A DNA stretch of 64,000 nucleotides from Chloroflexota bacterium. GTDB lineage: Bacteria; Chloroflexota; UBA6077; CF-72. The stretch is taken from NCBI GenBank assembly GCA_019239775.1, contig JAFAZN010000363.1, positions 1 through 64,000 on the forward strand, in the 5' to 3' direction. Below are positions 18,307 through 26,690 of the stretch, in pieces; within the stretch, counting starts at the first letter, position 1; every line of letters begins with the position of its first letter. Made by a program: the position numbers and the translations under genes. Under the pieces are notes generated by a model, which searched no databases, was not told the DNA's origin, and was given only the letters and a program-made list of their open reading frames with translations.

Positions 18307-19565
18307 GCGGGCGGCTGCTGGTCTTCGGCGTGAGTCATCACGCTGCGCCGCTGGAAGTGCGCGAGCGGCTCGCCATCGACGAGAGCATGTGGCGGGCTCA
18401 CGCGCCGAGGCAGCCTGCGACCGTTCTCCTTTCCACCTGTAACCGCGTTGAGGTCTATGCCTGGATCGAAGGCCGCACCCAGTCGGCTCGTCGAACCCTG
18501 CTGCGCGCGTTGAGCCGCGCCACCGACGTGGACAGCACCGAACTCGAACAGTACGGTGTGTCGCGCTCGGGTCGTGAGGCGTTGCTGCACCTGGTGCGCG
18601 TGGCTTCGGGTCTTGACTCAATGCTCGTTGGCGAAGAGCAGATCCGTGGCCAGGTCCGCGAAGCGTTGCGGCTGGCCGAGGAGTCGGAGGACCTGCCGAC
18701 CTCGTTACGCGGCGTCTTTCAGCGTGCGATCGAGTCGGCACGCCGCGTGCGCGGCTCGACTCGGCTTGGTAAGGCGCCATCGATCGCCGCGGCTGGCGTT
18801 GGCGTGGCGCGTCGCGCCCTGCCGACTGATGTCAGCGGCCAGTTAGCAGTGGTGCTGGGTGCCGGCGTAATGGCGCGCGCGGCTGCCGAGGCGCTCCTCG
18901 CCGCGGGCGCGCACGTACGCGTGCTGAACCGAACGGCGGAACACGCCATGCGCGTGATGCACCAGTTGCGTGGAGCGATCGAGATCGGCACTCTCGACGC
19001 CCTCCCCGAGGTGCTCGCCTCGGCGGCGCTTGTAGTTGGGGCGACCGCGGCCCGCTCCACCCTGGTGGACTACGCAGCCGTGGCTGCCGTGGTGCGGTCG
19101 CGCTGTGCGCCGCTCGTGCTCCTGGACATTGCCTTGCCGCGTGACGTCGACCCGAGAGTGCGCGAGCTCGGTGGTGTGTCGCTGATCGACCTGGATGATC
19201 TCGAACGCCTGTGTCCGGTTGATGCGCAGACCCGCTCAGTGGAGCGCGAGCGGGCTGAAGAGCTGGCGTGCCAGGAGGCGCAGCGCCTGGCCGATTGGCT
19301 GCGCACACGGGCGCAAGCGCCCGCGATCGCTGAGCTCCGTACGTATGCGGAGGCTGTTCGCCTGAGCGAGCTGCGGCGATCCGCGACGCGCCTGCGCGAC
19401 CTTACGCCGGAGCAGATTGCCGCGGTCGAAGCTCTAACCACCAGCATCGTCAACAAGCTGATGCACGGCCCAACCGTGGCGCTGCGCGATGCCAGCGTCG
19501 AGCGCTCGCGCGCGCACATTCTGCGGGTGTTGCGCCCGCGCACCTCACGTGGAAGGAGCGCTTGA
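18303..19565 (+). CDS. hemA: Glutamyl-tRNA reductase
   Basis: MSGRLLVFGVSHHAAPLEVRERLAI..LLSTCNRVEVYAW..VASGLDSMLVGEEQIRGQVREA; ATG 18303 overlaps hemD stop. Confidence 0.96.
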   Translation: MSGRLLVFGVSHHAAPLEVRERLAIDESMWRAHAPRQPATVLLSTCNRVEVYAWIEGRTQSARRTLLRALSRATDVDSTELEQYGVSRSGREALLHLVRVASGLDSMLVGEEQIRGQVREALRLAEESEDLPTSLRGVFQRAIESARRVRGSTRLGKAPSIAAAGVGVARRALPTDVSGQLAVVLGAGVMARAAAEALLAAGAHVRVLNRTAEHAMRVMHQLRGAIEIGTLDALPEVLASAALVVGATAARSTLVDYAAVAAVVRSRCAPLVLLDIALPRDVDPRVRELGGVSLIDLDDLERLCPVDAQTRSVERERAEELACQEAQRLADWLRTRAQAPAIAELRTYAEAVRLSELRRSATRLRDLTPEQIAAVEALTTSIVNKLMHGPTVALRDASVERSRAHILRVLRPRTSRGRSA

Positions 19566-19571
19566 CGAATC

Positions 19572-20639
19572 GTGGAACACACGACGCGTGCCCAGTTCCC
19601 ACAGGCGCGACCGCGTCGACTGCGCCGTACCGAAAACCTTCGACGCATGGTGCGCGAGACGCATCTCCGCACGGACGGGTTCATCTACCCGGTCTTTGTC
19701 GTGCCTGGCACCGACGTGCACGAAGAGATCACCTCGATGCCTGGCGTGTACCACCAGTCAATCGACCGTGTAGTCGAGGATGCGCGCGAGGTTGCTGACC
19801 TCGGAATACCGGCGATGCTGCTGTTCGGCCTGCCGCCGTTCAAGGACGCCGAGGCTTCCCAGGCGATGGCTGTCGATGGCATCGTGCAGCAGGCTTTACG
19901 CGCCATCAAGCGTGCCGCACCGTCGCTGGTACTGATTGCCGATACCTGTTTGTGCGAGTACACGAGCCATGGTCACTGCGGCGTGCTCGGCGCGGCGGGT
20001 CAAGAGGGCTTCATCGACAACGATCTCTCGCTCGAGCTGATGAGCCGCACGGCGGTGTCGCAGGCCGAAGCTGGCGCCGATATCGTGGCGCCCTCCGACA
20101 TGCTGGATGGTCGAGTTGGCGCCATTCGCGCCGCGCTGGATGCGCGCGGCCTGCACGACACCCTCATCATGTCGTACGCGGCCAAGTACGCCAGCGCGTT
20201 TTACGGTCCGTTCCGCGACGCAGCCGACTCAGCGCCGCAGTTTGGCGATCGCCGCGGCTATCAGATGGATCCGCCCAACGGCCGCGAGGCCGTGCGCGAG
20301 GTTGGCTACGACCTGGCCGAAGGTGCAGACATCGTGATGGTCAAACCAGCACTGCCATACCTCGACGTGGTGCACGCCGTGAAAACGGCGTACCCGGATG
20401 TGCCGCTGGCGGCCTACAACGTTAGCGGCGAGTACTCGATGCTCAAGGCAGCCGTTGCGAATGGCTGGCTGGATGAGCGGCGCGCCGTGATGGAAGCGCT
20501 TACCGGAATTGTGCGCGCTGGCGCGGACATGATCATCACGTATTACGCCAAGGACGTGGCCCGCTGGCTGCGCGACGACGACACGTCACACACCGCCACA
20601 TCGAACGGCGCCTTTCGCGTCGGGCCATCTCACGCGTGA
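19572..20639 (+). CDS. hemB: Porphobilinogen synthase
   Basis: [61 protein letters not shown] start. Confidence 0.97.
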   Translation: MEHTTRAQFPQARPRRLRRTENLRRMVRETHLRTDGFIYPVFVVPGTDVHEEITSMPGVYHQSIDRVVEDAREVADLGIPAMLLFGLPPFKDAEASQAMAVDGIVQQALRAIKRAAPSLVLIADTCLCEYTSHGHCGVLGAAGQEGFIDNDLSLELMSRTAVSQAEAGADIVAPSDMLDGRVGAIRAALDARGLHDTLIMSYAAKYASAFYGPFRDAADSAPQFGDRRGYQMDPPNGREAVREVGYDLAEGADIVMVKPALPYLDVVHAVKTAYPDVPLAAYNVSGEYSMLKAAVANGWLDERRAVMEALTGIVRAGADMIITYYAKDVARWLRDDDTSHTATSNGAFRVGPSHA

Positions 20640-21976
20640 GCGTGCCGCGTGAGGGACTCGCCGCACGAACACAGAGGTCCGAGGCGCTCTTCGCCGAGGC
20701 GCAAAAGCACCTGCCGGGTGGCGTCGACTCCCCGGTAAGGGCTTTCCGCGGCGTGGGCGGCACGCCGCGCTTCATCGCCCGCGCCAAAGGCTCAGCGGTC
20801 TGGGATGAAGACGGCAATCATTATGTCGACTACCTGGCTTCGTGGGGCCCGCTGATCGCGGGCCATGCCCACCCGGGCGTGGTGGCCGCCATTCAGGAGG
20901 CCGCCACCCGCGGCACAAGCTATGGCGCGCCCACCCAGGCCGAGGTCGAGCTGGCGCAACTGGTCAAGCAAGCATTTCCGAGCATCGAGCTCGTACGGTT
21001 CGTCAGCTCGGGCACCGAAGCGACGATGACCGCACTGCGCCTGGCGCGCGCGTTTACCGGGCGCGACCTCATCCTCAAGTTTGACGGGGGCTATCACGGC
21101 CATGCCGATGGCCTGCTGGTACAGGCTGGCTCAGGGCCGCTGACATTGGGTGCGCCTGATTCGCCGGGTGTGCCCGCGGTGGCCGCGGCTCAAACGCTGT
21201 CGGTGCCCTACAACGACGTGGTTGCGGCGCGCGATGCATTGGCCGCGCACCCGCGACAAGTCGCGGCGGTGATCGTCGAGCCGGTGGCGGGCAACATGGG
21301 GGTGATCCCGCCTGCGCCCGGGTTCCTCGAACACCTGCGCGAGCTCACGCGGGCGGATGGCGCGCTGTTGATCTTCGACGAGGTCATCACCGGCTTCCGC
21401 GTCGCGCTGGGCGGCGCGCAAGAACGTTTTCGCATCCGGCCCGATCTGACGTGCCTCGGCAAAATCGTTGGTGGCGGCTTGCCCGTAGGTGCCTACGGCG
21501 GACGCGCCGACATCATGCAGCAGATCTCGCCGCTCGGGCCCGTGTACCAGGCAGGCACTCTCTCAGGCAACCCGCTCGCCATGGCAGCAGGCCTTGCCAC
21601 ACTACGACTGCTGACAGAGCCTGGCGTCTACGACCATCTCGAACGGCTCAGCGCTCGCCTGACGGATGGACTCGGCAACGCCGCGCTCAGTGCTGGAGTC
21701 GCATACACCACCAATCGTGTGGGCTCGATGTTCACGGGCTTCTTCTGCCCCGAACCTGTCACTGACTACGCTTCGGCCAAAGCGGCCGATACCCGAAGAT
21801 ATGCGCGCTTCTTCCACGCGATGCTGGAGCACGGCGTCTACCTGGCGCCCTCGCAGTTCGAAGCGGGGTTCGTGTCGCTGGCGCACACCGAGGCCGATAT
21901 CGATGCCACACTCGCCGCTGCCGCTGAGGCCTTTGGCGAAGTTACGAGTCGCGAGTCCCGCGTCGCGGGCGAGTAG
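20636..21976 (+). CDS. hemL: Glutamate-1-semialdehyde 2,1-aminomutase
   Basis: [88 protein letters not shown]. Confidence 0.97.
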   Translation: MSVPREGLAARTQRSEALFAEAQKHLPGGVDSPVRAFRGVGGTPRFIARAKGSAVWDEDGNHYVDYLASWGPLIAGHAHPGVVAAIQEAATRGTSYGAPTQAEVELAQLVKQAFPSIELVRFVSSGTEATMTALRLARAFTGRDLILKFDGGYHGHADGLLVQAGSGPLTLGAPDSPGVPAVAAAQTLSVPYNDVVAARDALAAHPRQVAAVIVEPVAGNMGVIPPAPGFLEHLRELTRADGALLIFDEVITGFRVALGGAQERFRIRPDLTCLGKIVGGGLPVGAYGGRADIMQQISPLGPVYQAGTLSGNPLAMAAGLATLRLLTEPGVYDHLERLSARLTDGLGNAALSAGVAYTTNRVGSMFTGFFCPEPVTDYASAKAADTRRYARFFHAMLEHGVYLAPSQFEAGFVSLAHTEADIDATLAAAAEAFGEVTSRESRVAGE

Positions 21977-22047
21977 CTTCCGTCGTGCTGCAAAGAAAAG
22001 TTCGCCACCGTTCGACGGAGTCCGGTTAAACTCGTGACTCGAGAAAC

Positions 22048-22545
22048 GTGACTACAGAAGCCCCTGTAACGGTCTACACGACCCCCACTTGACCCTGGTG
22101 CTCGCGAGCGAAGGAGTTCCTTCGCAAAGAGGGCGTTCCGTTCGAGGTACGCGATGTGTCGGTCGACGCCGATGCGGCGCGCGATATGGTGCAGCGCACT
22201 CGCCAGATGGGCGTGCCGGTCATTGCCGATGAGCAGGAAGCCATCGTTGGCTTCGACATGCCAAGGCTACAGCGCATGGCCGCGCGGCATCGACGCGGCG
22301 GTGGTCTTGGGCTGAAAGTCACCGATTTCAAGGACGGGCCTGGCGCGTATGTTGGCGGCGTGCGCGAGGACTCGCCTGGTGCGCGCGCGGGCGTCGAAGT
22401 TGGCGACGTGATCCTGGAGCTTTCAGGTCGAGCCGTCTCGGGCGTCGCGGATCTGGAGCAGATCGCGGCAAGACGGCCGCCAGGCCAGCCCACGAGCATG
22501 ACCGTCCAGCGCAACGGCGAGACGCGCACGCTGATTCTGCGCTAG
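22048..22545 (+). CDS. Candidate selenocysteine-containing glutaredoxin-PDZ fusion (in-frame TGA at 22090-22092)
   Basis: GTG 22048; frame reads VTTEAPVTVYTTPT[TGA]PWCSRAKEFLRKEGVPFEVRDVSVDADAARDMVQRTRQMGVPVIADEQEAIVGFDMPRLQRM then PDZ GAYVGGVREDSPGARAGVEVGDVILELSGRAV. TGA occupies the first Cys of CPWC. ORF track lists only the 3' part (22156..22545). Confidence 0.72.
22093..22133 (+). promoter_or_regulatory. Putative bacterial SECIS element
   Basis: GCGAAGG-AGTT-CCTTCGC (22108-22125), perfect 7-bp stem with tetraloop; loop starts 22 nt after TGA and has G at loop position 2; optional lower stem CCCT/AGGG (22093-22096 / 22130-22133). Confidence 0.55.
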
Positions 22546-22838
22546 CCCGCCCCGCGCCGCGCACCACGGTTCGTGCTCGACCGTGTAGTGCGCGGTAGCT
22601 TCGCCTGCACCGGCTGCGCTTCGCGCGCCCACGGACCTTCGGAGAGTTTGAGACCGTTGTGGGCCACCACCATGGGGCGTGGACGTGTCGAGGGCTTCGA
22701 CCCTGTCGGTGTTGCCACCAGGGCGCGAATGCTGGTCCCCAACGGTTCACCCGCGGGCGAGCCGCGCCGGCGAGGTGAAGGTAAAGAGCGCGACTCGCAT
22801 GTCGGTACAAATCTCGCCGGGAGGCGAAAAGTTGGCTC

Positions 22839-22867
22839 TTGCACAACCTTTCGTGCAGGTGTATATT
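22839..22867 (+). promoter_or_regulatory. Sigma70-like promoter with overlapping inverted repeat
   Basis: TTGCAC - 17 nt - TATATT; TGCAC-N8-GTGCA inverted repeat at 22840-22857 upstream of the marR-like start at 22905. Confidence 0.6.
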
Positions 22868-22904
22868 TCGCTTCAACCAAACTATTTACGCTGCCCGAAG
22901 GACC

Positions 22905-23378
22905 ATGGACGAAGAACGCATCCAACGCATACATCGCATCCTCTCCTGCTCCGAGGCGCTCGTGCATGGCTTCAATCCCAGTCGCGATCGCGCCTGGCTG
23001 CGGCTGGATCTCACCATGCCGCAGCTCAAAGCACTGATTTACGTCACCAAGAACCAGAACTCGACGAGCGGCCAGATCGCCGCGAGCCTGGGTGTTGGCC
23101 TCTCCACCATTACCGGCATCGTTGATCGGCTGGCCGAACAAAGCCTGGTCACTCGCCGCGAGGATCCGCGCGATCGACGCGTCACGCGCGTGCTGCCGAC
23201 TCCGACTGGCGCCGAGCTGGTCGACGAGCTGATCCAGTACCGCAACGAGGTGGTGACCGCGATCCTGTCGCAGCTCGACCCCGACCAACTGCAAGTGGTG
23301 GAGTCCGCCTTTCAGTATCTCCTCGACGCCGCCGCCAAGCTCGACCGCGAGCGCAATCACGCAGGAGCCGTGGCATGA
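22905..23378 (+). CDS. MarR family transcriptional regulator
   Basis: LTMPQLKALIYVTKNQNSTSGQIAASLGVGLSTITGIVDRLAEQSLVTRREDPRDRRVTRVLPTPTG winged-helix pattern. Confidence 0.93.
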   Translation: MDEERIQRIHRILSCSEALVHGFNPSRDRAWLRLDLTMPQLKALIYVTKNQNSTSGQIAASLGVGLSTITGIVDRLAEQSLVTRREDPRDRRVTRVLPTPTGAELVDELIQYRNEVVTAILSQLDPDQLQVVESAFQYLLDAAAKLDRERNHAGAVA

Positions 23379-25801
23379 CTCATCTCAAACTCATCGGTGC
23401 AACCACAGCTGTGCTCATTTTCGTAGCTGGCTGCGGCCCTATCGCCGTGCCCGGCAGCTCCAGTGGGTCGCAGGCGCAGGCCATCAGCGTGCCGGCCGCG
23501 ACGGCGCAGCATGGGGACATTCAGCAAACCCTGACCTATAGCGGTGACGTCCGCGCCAAGGACCAGATCACCGTGTTGCCGAAGGCATCGGGTCGCGTAC
23601 AACAGGTGCTCGTCGACATCGGCTCTTCCGTGCACGCGGGCGACGTGGTAGCGGAGCTGGAGCAAGACTCGCCCGAAATCGCCGTCCTGCAGGCACGCGC
23701 CAATCTGGCCGCGGCGCAGGCAAAGTTGGCAACCATCCAGGCTGGCGCCAAGCCAGACGACGTGGCCGCCGCACAAGAGGCCGTGGCGCAACAGCAGGCG
23801 CGCCTCGACTCAATGTTGGCCGGTGGGCGCCAGGAAGACGTTGCCGCCGCCCAGGCCGCCGTGGCCGCGCAATCCGCCAAGCTGAACTTAATGCTCAGCG
23901 GTGGTCGCGCCGAAACGGTCGCGCAGGCTCAAGCGGCCGTCGACGCGGCACAGCAGAAGCTCGCGTTGCTTCAAAAAGGTGCGACTGACGATGTGCGCCA
24001 GGCAGCCGCCAGCGCGGTGAGTGCCGACATGGCCCAGGTCACCGCGACGGAAGCCTCGTATGCCGCGTTGGGCGGTACCTCAGCAGCAGACCTGGAGCAA
24101 CTACAAGCCCAGGTTGATGCGCTCCAGGCCCAGGTGAACGCCGGGCAAACGGCGGTGAGCTCAGCCGATGCGGCTCTCCAAAACCAGGTCGGCTCCAGTG
24201 CGGCTGACGTGCAGGCGGCGCAAACAGCGTACGACCAGGCCCAGGCGCAGCTCACGGCTGCTCAGGCGGCGTTGAACCAGGCTCAGAATCCGACGCAACT
24301 CTCAATCGCCCAGGCGCAAGCAGCCCTCACGGCTGCGCAAGCGCAGGAGGCCGGCGCCGAATCGAACCAGACGGCGCTGGAGCAGAAGGCCGCGGGTTTG
24401 TGCGCGCCCTTGATCAGTCCAATCACCGGTCAGGCGTACCAGCAGCCGAACAGTACCGCGTGCGGTGTGGCCAAGAGTGCGGCTGATGAAGCGGTGCAGG
24501 CTGGCAATGCCGCAATCGACGCCGCCCAGGGCCAGCTCGACCAGCTTCGCCGCGGCGGTGCCCCGGCCACGCTGGCGGCAACCCAGGCGCAGGCCACCAG
24601 CGCTCAGGCACTGGTCAAAGCCACCAAGGCGCGGCTCGATGCGCTCACCAACGGTGGTGTGCAGGCACAGCGTGCGCAGCTTCAGGCCGCGCACGATCAG
24701 GCCGTCAGCCAACTCACCCAGGCACAGGACAATTTGAGTGTCGCGCAGGCACGCGTGCAGGCCGCGCAAAACGGCACGCTCGATGCTCAGCGCAAAGCCG
24801 CGCAGGCACAGGTCGACGCCTCCCGTGAGAAGTTGAAGGCGGACCAGGCGCACCTGGACCAGATCTCAGCCGGCCCCCAGGACGAGGACGTGCAGGCGGC
24901 CCAGGACGCGGTCACCCAGGCGCAGCAACAGCTGGCGCTCGCAACACAACCTGCCACGACGCAGGACATCGAGGCGCAGCGCGCTCTCGTCAACCAGGCA
25001 CAGGAGCAGCTGCAGAAGGCGCAGCAGCCCTACACCGACTACGACATCCAGCAGCAACAACACATGGTCGCGCAGGCTGAAGCGCAGCTGCGCGGCCGCC
25101 AGAATCCGTATACCGACCAGGACGTTCAAGCGGCGCAGGCCGGTGTCGATCAGGCGCAGGCTGCGCTCGAGCTTGCACAGCTGGGCGTGCGCGAGACGCA
25201 GGTCGTCGCACCAGTAGACGGCATCGTGTTCGATCGGCAGGTTTCGCCGGGCGCACTCGTTGGACCGACCTCGCCGATCATCACCTTGATCCCACCAGCC
25301 CTCGAAGTCGCAATCAACGTCGACGAGGCGCAGCTGGGCAACGTGACGCAGGGGCAGCAGGTGTCGCTGCAGGTACCGGCCTATCCGGATCAGACCTTCA
25401 ACGGCACCGTCACGGCGGTTGCCCCCGGCATCGATCAGAAAACGCGCACCGCAAGCGTGCGCATCCAACCGCAAGACGATGCGGGTAAGCTGAAGCCGGG
25501 CATGCTGGCCCAGGTCAACATCATCACCGCGACGCGCAGTGATGTGCTGCTGGTGCCGCGTGAAGCAATCGTCGGCACGCCCAGCACCAACGCACCGGCC
25601 ACACTGGTCACGCTGGATGGTGGGCATGCCGCGCGAGTAACAGTTCAGCTCGGGCTGATTGGCGACCGAACGGTCCAGGTCAGCAGCGGTCTGAATGACG
25701 GCCAGGTGGTGGCCGTTGGCAATGCAAACGGGTTGAACACAGGTGACGCGGTCGTCCCGCAGCTGCGGCCGACGCTCGCCTCGACGGTGGGAGTCCAGTA
25801 A
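23375..25801 (+). CDS. HlyD/RND-type efflux adaptor lipoprotein with very long coiled-coil hairpin
   Basis: Lipobox LIFVAGCG; lipoyl halves LPKASGRVQQVLVDIGSSVHAGDVVAELE and VVAPVDGIVFDRQVSPGALVGPTSPIITLI; about 500 aa Ala/Gln-rich heptad region between. Confidence 0.9.
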   Translation: MTHLKLIGATTAVLIFVAGCGPIAVPGSSSGSQAQAISVPAATAQHGDIQQTLTYSGDVRAKDQITVLPKASGRVQQVLVDIGSSVHAGDVVAELEQDSPEIAVLQARANLAAAQAKLATIQAGAKPDDVAAAQEAVAQQQARLDSMLAGGRQEDVAAAQAAVAAQSAKLNLMLSGGRAETVAQAQAAVDAAQQKLALLQKGATDDVRQAAASAVSADMAQVTATEASYAALGGTSAADLEQLQAQVDALQAQVNAGQTAVSSADAALQNQVGSSAADVQAAQTAYDQAQAQLTAAQAALNQAQNPTQLSIAQAQAALTAAQAQEAGAESNQTALEQKAAGLCAPLISPITGQAYQQPNSTACGVAKSAADEAVQAGNAAIDAAQGQLDQLRRGGAPATLAATQAQATSAQALVKATKARLDALTNGGVQAQRAQLQAAHDQAVSQLTQAQDNLSVAQARVQAAQNGTLDAQRKAAQAQVDASREKLKADQAHLDQISAGPQDEDVQAAQDAVTQAQQQLALATQPATTQDIEAQRALVNQAQEQLQKAQQPYTDYDIQQQQHMVAQAEAQLRGRQNPYTDQDVQAAQAGVDQAQAALELAQLGVRETQVVAPVDGIVFDRQVSPGALVGPTSPIITLIPPALEVAINVDEAQLGNVTQGQQVSLQVPAYPDQTFNGTVTAVAPGIDQKTRTASVRIQPQDDAGKLKPGMLAQVNIITATRSDVLLVPREAIVGTPSTNAPATLVTLDGGHAARVTVQLGLIGDRTVQVSSGLNDGQVVAVGNANGLNTGDAVVPQLRPTLASTVGVQ

Positions 25802-26677
25802 ATGAGCGTGCAAGTACAGGGGCCGCAGCAGCGGCCCGTTGCTGAACCAAATCTTGACGGTCATGGCCGTCCGGCCAGCATCGAAACCGATGCGCCAGTC
25901 GCGCCGAGCCGTCCAACTGGACCAGGGCCCGCACCCGCGGCCGCGGCCGTCGAGGTGCCGCCGCCCACGCCGCGGCGACGACCTGCGTTCCTCAGTCGGC
26001 GGGTACTGCTGCCTGTTCTGGCCCTCATCGTAATTGTCGTCGGCCTGTTCGGCTTCAACGCCTGGCGTGACAGCGCGCTCTACGTCTCGACTGACAATGC
26101 TCAACTCAGCGGCCAGCCAGTTCAGGTTGGCGCGATGAACGCTGGGAAGGTTGACGCGATCATGCCTGGCATTGGCGCGGCCGTGCACAAGGGCGATGTG
26201 ATCGCTCAAGTGGCGCTGCCGTCCCAGGTCGGCGTCGGCCAGGGCGGTCAGCCCAAGATGGGCTTCCTTGGCGCAGGCGATACCCACGTCGACGTGACGG
26301 CGCCGGTCGACGGCATCGTCATCGCCGAGCCAGTGGCTGTCGGTGCGACGGTTGCCGCTGGGCAGCCGATCGTGTCGGTCGTCGATCCTTCAGCGCTCTA
26401 TGTGAACGCGAATATCGAAGAGACCAACATCGCCCGCGTTCGGGTCGGCCAACCAGTCACGGTCCATGTCGATGCCCTCGGAGCGGACATTCCCGGCAAA
26501 GTCGAAGCCGTGACCCCTGCGACGGCAGGCACGTTTTCGATCCTACCGAGCTCGAATACCTCGGGCAACTTCACCAAGGTCACCCAGTTGGTCCCCGTAC
26601 GTATCTCTGTGAACCTGGGGAATCAACCCATGCTCGTGGGCGCCAACGTGGAAGTGAAAATCCGTGTTGGTGACTAG
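25802..26677 (+). CDS. EmrA/HlyD-type adaptor lacking the alpha-hairpin
   Basis: N-terminal TM; YVSTDNAQLSGQPVQVGAMNAGKVDAIMPGIGAAVHKGDVIAQV and VTAPVDGIVIAEPVAVGATVAAGQPIVSVVD separated by only a short linker. Confidence 0.87.
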   Translation: MSVQVQGPQQRPVAEPNLDGHGRPASIETDAPVAPSRPTGPGPAPAAAAVEVPPPTPRRRPAFLSRRVLLPVLALIVIVVGLFGFNAWRDSALYVSTDNAQLSGQPVQVGAMNAGKVDAIMPGIGAAVHKGDVIAQVALPSQVGVGQGGQPKMGFLGAGDTHVDVTAPVDGIVIAEPVAVGATVAAGQPIVSVVDPSALYVNANIEETNIARVRVGQPVTVHVDALGADIPGKVEAVTPATAGTFSILPSSNTSGNFTKVTQLVPVRISVNLGNQPMLVGANVEVKIRVGD

Positions 26678-26690
26678 GACCTGAAGCCCG

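Noticed and set aside
22542-23360. 272-aa minus-strand ORF
   Set aside because: Mostly antisense to the MarR gene; the remainder has no recognisable domain.
23700-25150. Apparent tandem DNA repeats / possible CRISPR-like array
   Set aside because: Repeats are degenerate and codon-phased, explained by the heptad/34-aa protein repeats of the adaptor; no constant repeat-spacer pattern.
24866-26287. 473-aa minus-strand ORF
   Set aside because: Antisense to the two adaptor genes; composition typical of high-GC shadow frames.
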